DNA from: Deltaproteobacteria bacterium
GTDB taxonomy: Bacteria > Myxococcota > Myxococcia > Myxococcales > SZAS-1
NCBI GenBank assembly: GCA_018266075.1
Contig: JAFEBB010000030.1
Coordinates: 1 to 64,000 of the forward strand
Reading direction: 5' to 3'
Length of the DNA: 64,000 bases
Made by a program: the position numbers and the translations under genes. Shown one piece after another: positions 38,871-46,185 of this stretch. Position 1 is the first letter of the stretch; each line of letters starts with the position of its first letter. The notes under the pieces are model-generated. The model was not told where the DNA came from and did not search any database. It saw only the letters and a list, made by a program, of their open reading frames with translations.

Positions 38871-40172
38871 GTGAGCCAAGCCTCAGCCACCAACCTGGCC
38901 CGCCTCTGGGGCGTGGTCCGCGACAACAAGGCCTACCGCAGGCTCTTCGCGGCGAACCTGGTCTCGCAGCTCGGCGACTGGTTCAGCACCGTGGCGCTCT
39001 TCTCGCTGATGCTCGAGCTCACGGGCCGCGGCGAGTCGGTGGCGCTCGTCCTGGTCTGCCACCTGATGCCGATGTTCTTCGCGGGGCCCATTGCGGGCGT
39101 GGTGGCGGATCGCTTCGACCGGCGCTTCATCCTCGTGGCCGCCGATCTCTCTCGTGCGCTCGTGGTGCTCGGCTTCCTCCTCATCCGAAAACCGGAGCAT
39201 GCGGTCATCGCCTACGCGCTGGTCGCCACGCGCTCGGTGTTCACCGCGTTCTTCGAGCCCGCGCAGCAGGCCACGTTCCCGAACCTCGTCGACGCGAAGG
39301 ACCTCGTGGTCGCGAGCGCGCTCGAGAACTCGGTCTGGGCCACCACGCTGGCGCTGGGCTCGGCGCTCGGCGGCATCTTGATGCTCTACGCGGGCCGGCC
39401 GGCCATCTTCGTCATCAACGCCGGGACCTACCTCTGCTCCGCCCTGCTCTTGCGCGGGCTGCCCGATCGCGTCGCGCGCGCGAAGGTCGAAGAGAAGACC
39501 GTGCGCCCGCCGGGCTGGAGATCGGCGCTGGGCATCACCGACTTCCTCGAGGGGCTCCGCTACCTGGGCGAGAACGCGCGGGTGCGCGCGCTGGTGCTCG
39601 CCAAGGGCGGCTTCGGGCTGACGCTGGGTGGCGTGCTGGTGCTGCTCGCGTTCTTCGGCGAGAAGGTCTTCGTCGAGGCGGGGCAGATGGGCATCCCCAT
39701 GCTCTGGACGGCCCGCGGTATCGGCAGCTTCGTCGGCCCGTTCATCGCCTGGCGGCTCGGCGGCGACAGCCCGCCGGCGCTTCGACGCGGCGTGACCATC
39801 GCGTTCGGCCTGGTGTGCCTGTCGTACCTGCTCTTCGCCCGCGCGCCGACGCTGCTGCTGGCCGCGCCGGTGCTGATGATCGCCAACTCGGGCGGCTCGA
39901 TTCTCTGGACCTACGCCTCGAGCATCCAGGCGCTCATCGTCCCCGATGCCCTGCGCGGACGCGTGGCCGCCGCGGACATGGGCTGGATGACGCTCACCAT
40001 GGCCTCGTCGGACCTGCTCACCGGACACCTCGTCGACGCCGGCGTCCCGCCGCGCTGGCTGATGGCCGGCTGCGGCCTGGTGGCCATCGTGCCCATCACC
40101 TATTGGATCATGGCGCAGCGGCACTTCCGCGATCCGCTGCTCACGACGGCGCAGGCCCAAGCCCAGGCGTGA
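38871..40172 (+). CDS. MFS transporter (MFS_3/enterobactin-exporter-like)
   Basis: 433 residues from GTG 38871, about twelve helices. The opening NKAYRRLFAANLVSQLGDWFSTVAL and the motif A-like VVADRFDRRFIL mark the family of exporters that includes EntS and macrolide pumps. Substrate unknown. No clear ribosome site; no better in-frame start nearby. Ends one base before a convergent gene. Confidence 0.85.
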   Translation: MSQASATNLARLWGVVRDNKAYRRLFAANLVSQLGDWFSTVALFSLMLELTGRGESVALVLVCHLMPMFFAGPIAGVVADRFDRRFILVAADLSRALVVLGFLLIRKPEHAVIAYALVATRSVFTAFFEPAQQATFPNLVDAKDLVVASALENSVWATTLALGSALGGILMLYAGRPAIFVINAGTYLCSALLLRGLPDRVARAKVEEKTVRPPGWRSALGITDFLEGLRYLGENARVRALVLAKGGFGLTLGGVLVLLAFFGEKVFVEAGQMGIPMLWTARGIGSFVGPFIAWRLGGDSPPALRRGVTIAFGLVCLSYLLFARAPTLLLAAPVLMIANSGGSILWTYASSIQALIVPDALRGRVAAADMGWMTLTMASSDLLTGHLVDAGVPPRWLMAGCGLVAIVPITYWIMAQRHFRDPLLTTAQAQAQA

Positions 40173-41783
40173 TCAAGCGGAGCTGCGCGGCTCCTCGGCC
40201 AGGCCGAAGAAGCGCTCGATCTCGTTGAGCAGGCGCTTGCGCTCCTTCTCCTGCGTGTTGCGCATCTGCTCGGCGGTGAGGTTCTCGCGGATCATGGCCA
40301 GTTGCGCGCCGCGGGTGGCCATCACCTCGCTCAGCCGCTCCGCGAGCTCGGGCCGGCGGGTAATGATCTCCTGGAACGCGGCCTTGTCGAGGCGCAGGCA
40401 CTCGCTGGGGCACGTGGCGGTGACCGTGGCCTCGCGGGCGTTGCCGGTCATCACGCCGAACTCGCCGAAGACGTCCGGCGCGCGGAGCGTGTTCACCTCG
40501 CGCTCCGGTGTCCCGCCCACGTGCACGGTCACCCGCGCTTCGCCGTGCGCCAGGATGTACAGGTAGTGCGCGGTGCGGCCCTGCTCGGTCATCACCTCGC
40601 CGCGCGCGAACGGCGCGGGCACACAGTGCGTGGCGAGCTGGTCGAGCTCCTCGCGGGTGAAGTCCTTGAAGAGCGCCACCTCGGCGAGCAGCTCGATGCG
40701 CCTCGCGTGCTCGCGCTCCACCTTGCGACGCTTGTGCTCCTCGTCGTCATTCGAGACGAAGACCGTCGCCGCGGGGACCGCCAGCGGAATCCCGGCGCGG
40801 TGCAGCGCCGCGTAGAGGCGCTCGCGGACGGCCGAGTTGGTGCCGTCGTCCTGGGCGAGGTCGGTGAGCCAGTAGCGCGCGGCGTAGTAGGCGAAGCTGT
40901 CGCGGCCGTCGCGGGCGAAGTCGAAGCAGATGCAGTGCGGCTTCGGGTCGTGGGCCACGTTGGGGATGGGGCTGCTCTGGAGCGCGGTGTTCACCACGGC
41001 GATGACGTCGCTCGGCGCATAGCGGAAGTCCACGTTGAAGTAGACCCAGTAGCGCCGCTGCACCGGCTGCTCGCTGCGCTTGCCGAGGATCATGATGTTC
41101 CCGGCCAGCAGCACCGAGTTGGGCACGATCACCGTGTCCCAGTTGCGCGTCTCGACGACCGTGTGCCGCCAGCGGATCTCCTTCACCTTGCCCTGGGTGT
41201 TGGCGTCGAGCTGCACCCAGTCGCCGACGTGGATGGAGTTGTCGAGCTGCAGCGCCACGCCGCCGAGGATGTTGCCAATGGTGGGCGCGAGCGAGAGGCC
41301 GAGCACGCCGGAGATGACGGCGCTGGTGGCGATGAGGCTGGAGAGGTTCACCTCCGCCTCGTGCAGCGCGTGGAACGCGGCCACCAGGTAGCCCGCGCCG
41401 ATGACCAGGTCGGCCACGATGCTGGGCACGTCGGCGGTGACAGCGGGCACGAGCAGATCGAAGACCAGCACCACGCCCAGGTTGAGGATGGTCACCGTGG
41501 CGAAGAACTCGGAGAGCGAGCTGGCGATGGCGCTCCAGTGCGTCGCGCCGAGTCGATCCAGCAGCACGGCGATGAGCCCGTGGACGAGGTTCAGCCCGAA
41601 GAGGATGAGGGTGTGCTTGATGCGCCGCCGCCGCCGCGGCTGAAAGCGCCGAAGCAGCGCGGCAAGCAGCACCAGCCCCACGGCCGTGGCCAGCGCACGC
41701 ACCGGGAGTGCGTGGCCGGCGAGCTGGAGGTCGCCGTCAGCGCCTGGGAAGGCGCCGAGCGCCACCGCGAGCCAGCGGTTCAT
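40173..41783 (-). CDS. MscS-type channel with C-terminal cyclic-nucleotide-binding domain
   Basis: 536 residues. Several N-terminal helices, then the MscS pore/vestibule (about 150-350) with GVLGLSLAPTIGNILGGVALQLDNSIHVGDWVQL and VIVPNSVLL. Residues about 395-515 form a cNMP-binding domain with FGEFGVMTGNAREATVTA, whose Arg fits the phosphate cassette. Members of this bCNG group gate poorly by tension and are thought to respond to cyclic nucleotides. ATG 41783 is chosen because the longer frame has no signal and runs into another gene's start. Confidence 0.9.
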   Translation of the reverse strand: MNRWLAVALGAFPGADGDLQLAGHALPVRALATAVGLVLLAALLRRFQPRRRRRIKHTLILFGLNLVHGLIAVLLDRLGATHWSAIASSLSEFFATVTILNLGVVLVFDLLVPAVTADVPSIVADLVIGAGYLVAAFHALHEAEVNLSSLIATSAVISGVLGLSLAPTIGNILGGVALQLDNSIHVGDWVQLDANTQGKVKEIRWRHTVVETRNWDTVIVPNSVLLAGNIMILGKRSEQPVQRRYWVYFNVDFRYAPSDVIAVVNTALQSSPIPNVAHDPKPHCICFDFARDGRDSFAYYAARYWLTDLAQDDGTNSAVRERLYAALHRAGIPLAVPAATVFVSNDDEEHKRRKVEREHARRIELLAEVALFKDFTREELDQLATHCVPAPFARGEVMTEQGRTAHYLYILAHGEARVTVHVGGTPEREVNTLRAPDVFGEFGVMTGNAREATVTATCPSECLRLDKAAFQEIITRRPELAERLSEVMATRGAQLAMIRENLTAEQMRNTQEKERKRLLNEIERFFGLAEEPRSSA

Positions 41784-41845
41784 CCCGCCATCATCCGGCT
41801 GGTGGGCAGCGCGCTCAAGTTCGTGTCGGGCTAGCATCGGCGGCC

Positions 41846-42319
41846 ATGGTCCAGCCCGAGCCCTCCCTCCGCCCGACCGACGTGCCCGCAAGCCCGCCCT
41901 CCGTGCTCCCGGCCGCGCGGTTGCTCGTGCAGGCCGCAGCGTGGCTGATGGTGATTGGCCTGGCCACCGGCGGGCTCGCGTCGTCGGCGATGACGGGCCA
42001 GCTCCCCGCGGATCCTCATGCGGCGCTCGCGAGCCACCTGAATGGGCTCCTCGGCGCGCTGTGGATGGTGGCGGTGTCCTGGAGCATGCCCATGCTGCGC
42101 TACGGGCCGGTCGGGCAGCGGCGGCTGGCGCTGGGGCTCATCGTGGCCAACTACGCCAACTGGCTGGTGACGGCGGTGAAGGCGTTCTTGCACGTGGCGG
42201 GCGTGGGCCCGAGCGCGGACCTGGCCAACAACGCGGTCTTCGGAGCCCTCACCGTCTTCGTGGTCACGCCGGCGCTGGCGAGCGCGCTGGCGTGGGCGCT
42301 GGGCTTCCGCAAGGCCTGA
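41846..42319 (+). CDS. Four-helix membrane protein, HabA-like
   Basis: 157 residues, four hydrophobic helices. ASHLNGLLGALWMVAVSW and ANYANWLVTAVKAFLHV recall hydroxylaminobenzene mutase (HabA), which rearranges aryl hydroxylamines, but the match is by eye and partial. ATG 46 bases in from the previous frame; no strong ribosome site. Could equally be an unrelated small membrane protein. Confidence 0.6.
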   Translation: MVQPEPSLRPTDVPASPPSVLPAARLLVQAAAWLMVIGLATGGLASSAMTGQLPADPHAALASHLNGLLGALWMVAVSWSMPMLRYGPVGQRRLALGLIVANYANWLVTAVKAFLHVAGVGPSADLANNAVFGALTVFVVTPALASALAWALGFRKA

Positions 42320-42333
42320 CCTTGCACTTCTTC
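42309..42333 (+). terminator. Weak hairpin across the HabA-like stop
   Basis: GCAAGG-CCTGA-CCTTGC spans the stop codon and is followed by ACTTCTTC. Six pairs and a broken T run make it weak. Confidence 0.25.
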
Positions 42334-42370
42334 ACGGGGCACGAGGCCGAGCTTGGGTGAGACTCGAGTC

Positions 42371-42607
42371 ATGCCCACCGTGACCGTCGACCCGCGCCGC
42401 TGCGAAGGCAAGAAGGACTGCATCGAGGTCTGTCCGGAGCGCGTGTTCGCCATGCGCCCGGTGGATCCGGCGATGCCCTGGTACATCCGGCTCAAGGTCG
42501 CGGCGCACGGCGGGCGCCAGGCCTACCCGCGCGATCCCGAGAAGTGCACCGCGTGCATGAAGTGCGTCGAGGCGTGCCCCGAGGACGCGATCCGCGTCGT
42601 GCCGTAG
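42371..42607 (+). CDS. Two-cluster ferredoxin
   Basis: 78 residues. CEGKKDCIEVCP near the start and CTACMKCVEACP near the end give two cysteine sets for 4Fe-4S (or one 3Fe-4S) clusters, with an insert of about 25 residues between them. A soluble electron carrier; its partner enzyme is not in the window. ATG 42371 is used, since a six-residue-longer start (42353) has no better ribosome site. Confidence 0.88.
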   Translation: MPTVTVDPRRCEGKKDCIEVCPERVFAMRPVDPAMPWYIRLKVAAHGGRQAYPRDPEKCTACMKCVEACPEDAIRVVP

Positions 42608-42675
42608 CGCGCGTCACGCCGGCGTCGGCCGAACGACCCACGACCCACGTCCCGCGATCGGGCTGACCCGCTGAT

Positions 42676-43326
42676 TTAGCGCTTCTTGCCGGCCTTCTTC
42701 TTGGCCTTCTTGGCGGCCTTGGCGGGCTTCTTCTTCGCCACCTTCTTGGCCGGCTTCTTCTTGGCAACGGCCTTCTTGGCGGCGTTCTTGGGCGCAGCCT
42801 TCTTGGCCACCTTCTTCGCGGCCTTCTTGGCCGGCTTGGCCTTCTTCGCGGGCTTCTTGGGCGCGGCCTTCTTCGCGGGCGCCGGGAGCTCTTCGATGAT
42901 GTCGTCGGGCACCACCGAGAGGTGCCGCGCGTTCTTGCCGAAGTGCTTCTTCATCGGCTCGAAGTAGTACTCCACCCAGCCCTGCTCGTAGGCGTGGCCC
43001 TGGCCCTCGGGGATGTCGAGGTGCTCGAGGAGGAGCTCGGTGCCGCCGTCGACGGGCGTGAGGGTGAGCGCGAGCCGCGAGTCGCCGGCCTCGGCGGGGA
43101 ACTCCGTGGTGCGCCACGACTGCACGATGCGCTTGCCCGGCTCCAGCTCGACGATCTTGCCGGTGATGTAGCCGTCCCAGGCGCTGTGGGCGCCGCCGAC
43201 CACGGCCTCGACCTCCGCCGGACTGCCCGTGAATGCGCCGTGCTGCGTGGGATCGAGCCAGGCGTTGTAGACCTCGTCGGGCGAGGCCGCCAGGAGCACC
43301 GTCATCCGCAAAGCGTCGTTGGGCAT
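42676..43326 (-). CDS. SRPBCC (AHSA1) protein with histone-H1-like Lys/Ala tail
   Basis: 216 residues. Residues 1-145 are an SRPBCC/AHSA1 ligand-pocket domain (TVLLAASPDEVYNAWLDP, LALTLTPVDGGTELLLEH, GWVEYYFEPMKKHF). The last 65 or so are almost only Lys, Ala and Pro in KKAAPKKPAKK-type repeats, as in eukaryotic H1 and bacterial H1-like proteins. The tail should bind DNA or other polyanions. ATG 43326 has a GGAGG site. Divergent from a methyltransferase. Confidence 0.85.
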   Translation of the reverse strand: MPNDALRMTVLLAASPDEVYNAWLDPTQHGAFTGSPAEVEAVVGGAHSAWDGYITGKIVELEPGKRIVQSWRTTEFPAEAGDSRLALTLTPVDGGTELLLEHLDIPEGQGHAYEQGWVEYYFEPMKKHFGKNARHLSVVPDDIIEELPAPAKKAAPKKPAKKAKPAKKAAKKVAKKAAPKNAAKKAVAKKKPAKKVAKKKPAKAAKKAKKKAGKKR

Positions 43327-43400
43327 GGTTCCCTCCGGGAGGGCGATTTTGAGCCTGCAGGCCCGGGGTGGATCAAGCGAATTTGGGACAGGATGCGGGC

Positions 43401-44201
43401 ATGATCGACGGCAGACCTTCCATGACCGCGCGCGCCGTGGCCGCCGTGCGTGCCAAGCTGGAGCGCCCCTCGGCGCCATCGGGCGATCCCGAGTCGGAGC
43501 TGCGGCTCTACCAGTCGTTGATCGCCGAGATTCCGCCCGATGCGCCGCGCGAACGCGTCCGCGAGCTGGCGACGATGATCGCCATCCGCACCCGCTTCTT
43601 CGACCAGGCGGTGCTGGACGCGCTCGCGAACCATGTTAACCAGATTGTTATTCTTGCCGCTGGCTACGACGGCCGCGCGCTGCGCTTTCGTACCCCGGGC
43701 GTGCGCTTCTTCGAGGTCGACTTCCCAGCGACCCAGGCCGACAAGCGCGCCCGGCTCGCGAGCGTGAACGCGCGCACCGACGACATCGCCTTCATCACCG
43801 CGGATCTCACGCAGCCTGGCCTCGAGGCCGCCCTCGCCCACGCAGGTCACGACGCGCGTGCGCCCACGCAATGGCTCTGTGAGGGACTGCTGCGCTACCT
43901 GCCCGAAGATGCGGTGCGTTCGCTCTTCGCGAGGACCGCCTCGCTCTCGGCGCCCGGCAGCGTGTTCTCGGCCAGCATCGCCGCACGCGTCCCCGGCTGG
44001 GAAGACCCGAATCCCGCGCGTCGCGCCGAGCGCGCCGAAGAGCTCGAGCGCATCGGCGAGCCGGTGCTCACCGTGGTGCCGCCCGAGGTCGCGAAGGCGT
44101 GGCTCGAGGCCGCGGGCTGGCAGGTCGAGCGCATGGCGGACATGGCCGCCGAGGCGCCCGGGATGCGGCCCGGAACGATGATCGCGACGGCGATTCGCTA
44201 G
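43401..44201 (+). CDS. SAM-dependent methyltransferase, leucine-carboxyl-methyltransferase type
   Basis: 266 residues. Starts with [12 protein letters not shown], then [13 protein letters not shown] (SAM motif) and [17 protein letters not shown], the pattern of the TIGR00027 family that is large in mycobacteria. Small-molecule or lipid targets are suspected there; none is clear here. [11 protein letters not shown] is the post-motif. Ends four bases into the convergent yebC stop. Confidence 0.85.
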   Translation: MIDGRPSMTARAVAAVRAKLERPSAPSGDPESELRLYQSLIAEIPPDAPRERVRELATMIAIRTRFFDQAVLDALANHVNQIVILAAGYDGRALRFRTPGVRFFEVDFPATQADKRARLASVNARTDDIAFITADLTQPGLEAALAHAGHDARAPTQWLCEGLLRYLPEDAVRSLFARTASLSAPGSVFSASIAARVPGWEDPNPARRAERAEELERIGEPVLTVVPPEVAKAWLEAAGWQVERMADMAAEAPGMRPGTMIATAIR

Positions 44202-44893
44202 GCGAGGCCCACGAAGAGCGTCTGCACGTCGTCATCGGCGTCGAGCTCTTCGAGAAAGGCTTCCACGTCGGCGCGCTTGGCGTCATCGACCGAAACGGGA
44301 TTCTTGGCGCGCCAGATGAGGGCCGCGGAGCTCACCTTCCAGCCTGCGGTCGCGAGCGCCTTGCTCACGGTGTCGAGGTCCGTGGGCTCGGTGAAGAAGC
44401 GCGTGGCGCCCTCCTCCGCCGCTTCCAGATCCTGCGCGCCCGCTTCGATGGCGGCTGTCTCGGCGTCGGCGCCGGCGGGCGGACTGGCTTCGATGGCGCC
44501 CAGGCGCGTGAAGTCCCAGCTCACCGCACCCGTCGCTGCGAGCTGGCCCTTGCGGAACGCAATGCGGATGTTGCTCGCGGTGCGCGTGCGGTTCTCGGTG
44601 AGGCACTCCACGATCACCGGCACCTGGTGCGGCGCGAAGCCCTCGTACGTCACGAGCTCGTAGTTCACGACCTCATCGAGCAGGCCCGCGCCCTTCTTGA
44701 TGGCGCGCTCGAGCGTGTCGCGCGGCATCGACGCCTTTTTTGCCGCGTCCACGCAGAGCCGCAGCTTGGGGTTCATCTCGGGATCCGGCCCGGCCTTGGC
44801 GGCCACCATGATCTCTTTGACCAGCTTGCTGAACACGCGCCCCTTGGCAGCGGCGTTCTCGGTGCGGCCCTTGTGCTTCCACTGTGCGCCCAT
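44198..44893 (-). CDS. yebC: YebC/PmpR/TACO1-family protein
   Basis: 231 residues. [24 protein letters not shown] is close to the family's GRGHSKW-type opening (first Trp kept), followed by [33 protein letters not shown]-like and the acidic third domain. These act in translation (helping ribosomes through difficult stretches) or as regulators. It sits last in a minus-strand run with 44903 and 45761, not beside ruvC. Confidence 0.93.
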   Translation of the reverse strand: MGAQWKHKGRTENAAAKGRVFSKLVKEIMVAAKAGPDPEMNPKLRLCVDAAKKASMPRDTLERAIKKGAGLLDEVVNYELVTYEGFAPHQVPVIVECLTENRTRTASNIRIAFRKGQLAATGAVSWDFTRLGAIEASPPAGADAETAAIEAGAQDLEAAEEGATRFFTEPTDLDTVSKALATAGWKVSSAALIWRAKNPVSVDDAKRADVEAFLEELDADDDVQTLFVGLA

Positions 44894-44902
44894 GCGCGGC
44901 TT

Positions 44903-45745
44903 CTACCGCAACGGCGCGGTCCAGCCCAGCCTGCGAATCAACTTCGGCTGAACACCCGTCTCCGCGAGCAACGCGTCGAGCTCCGCGCGGGCCTTGGGAT
45001 TCGTGGCCTGCACCTTCCTCGCGAGGATGAGCTCGTTCTTCAACGAGTGCTCCCAGCCCGTGAGCTCGGTGACGGTCACCGCGTAGCCGCTCGCCTCCAG
45101 CGCCAGCGCGCGGATGACGTTGGTCAGGTGCGAGCCGAACTCGCGCCGGTGCCACGGGTGCGCGAAGAGGCTGACCATGGTCGGGCGGGCGGCGCTCTTG
45201 TGCTCTTTGAGTTGGGCCGCGACTTCGGCTTGGCAGCACGGCACCGCCGCGACGTGGTCCGCGTTGTGGGTGATGGCCGCGTAGAGCGCGTCGTCGGTGG
45301 CGGTGTCGCAGGCGTGCAGCGCGGTGAGCAGGTGGATGCGCTCGGGATACGGCGCGTCCTCGAGCTGCGCGGTCACGAAGCCCATGCGCCCGAAGTGGAG
45401 CCGGTCGGCGCGCTCCTTCGCGCGCGCGGTGAGCTCGGGGCGCCCTTCGATGCTCACGAGCTGGCCCTTGTCCGCTTTGGAGAAGAAGAGCTCGTAGAGG
45501 ATGAAGCCGAGGTAGGCGTTGCCGCTGCCCACGTCGACCACGCGCGGATCACCGAAGCGCTCGAACACGTCGCCCAGCGCCGGCGTGAGCAGTCCCACCA
45601 GGTGGTTCACCTGCTTGAGCTTGCGGAGCGCGTCGGCGTTGAGCTGGCCCTCGCGCGTCAGCAGATGCAGCTCGCGCAAGAGCTCCTTGGACTGATCGGG
45701 GAGCAGCTCGCGGCGCACGTTCTCGGCGCTGACCTTGCGACGCAT
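44903..45745 (-). CDS. SAM-dependent methyltransferase, METTL25/RRNAD1-like
   Basis: 280 residues. VVDVGSGNAYLGFILYELFF (motif I) and LHACDTATDDALYAAI plus AAVPCCQ are the marks of the Methyltransf_32 group (METTL25, GSTCD, RRNAD1), thought to act on RNA or protein. Nine bases upstream of yebC, so co-expressed with a translation factor, which fits an RNA or ribosomal target; inference. Confidence 0.82.
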   Translation of the reverse strand: MRRKVSAENVRRELLPDQSKELLRELHLLTREGQLNADALRKLKQVNHLVGLLTPALGDVFERFGDPRVVDVGSGNAYLGFILYELFFSKADKGQLVSIEGRPELTARAKERADRLHFGRMGFVTAQLEDAPYPERIHLLTALHACDTATDDALYAAITHNADHVAAVPCCQAEVAAQLKEHKSAARPTMVSLFAHPWHRREFGSHLTNVIRALALEASGYAVTVTELTGWEHSLKNELILARKVQATNPKARAELDALLAETGVQPKLIRRLGWTAPLR

Positions 45746-45760
45746 GACACCACCCTAACG

Positions 45761-46126
45761 TCAGCTCGCGGCCGTGACCACGCGAACGAAGACCTCGCGC
45801 TCGGCGCCGCAGGACGTGCACGAGACGCGGACCACGCGGAGCCGCTCGCCGTCCACCTCACGCGCCGAGTGCTCCTCCACCTTGAGCGCCACCTCGCCGC
45901 AGACGTGGCACGGAAGCGCGGTCGCTCGGCCTTCGACCACGGCCGTCGACGGAACCTCGAGCGCGCTCCCGGGCGTGCCACCAGGCGCCACACGACCGAG
46001 CGCTTCGACGTCCGCTTCGAGGGCGTACTCCGCCTTGCGCAGCCGCGTCCGGTGCCGCGCCGCGAAGGCGCCCACCACCGCGGCGGCCAGCACGAGCAGG
46101 AGCTTGTAGCCGAAGAAGAAGAACAC
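45761..46126 (-). CDS. Single-pass membrane protein with zinc ribbon
   Basis: 121 residues. One N-terminal helix (FFFFGYKLLLVLAAAVVGAF), a middle linker, and a cytoplasm-facing ribbon with CHVC and CTSC about 28 apart, suited to one zinc. First gene of the three-gene minus run. No family recognised. Confidence 0.7.
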   Translation of the reverse strand: MFFFFGYKLLLVLAAAVVGAFAARHRTRLRKAEYALEADVEALGRVAPGGTPGSALEVPSTAVVEGRATALPCHVCGEVALKVEEHSAREVDGERLRVVRVSCTSCGAEREVFVRVVTAAS

Positions 46127-46185
46127 GCGCGCACGCTACCCGTGCGGACGCCCCTCGGAAAGCCTGAGTTCGATACCATGCAGAG

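Noticed and set aside
42686-42967. Phe/Ala/Leu-rich 'membrane protein' opposite the H1-like tail
   Set aside because: Lys/Ala codons read backward give Phe/Leu/Ala; artefact of the tail repeats.
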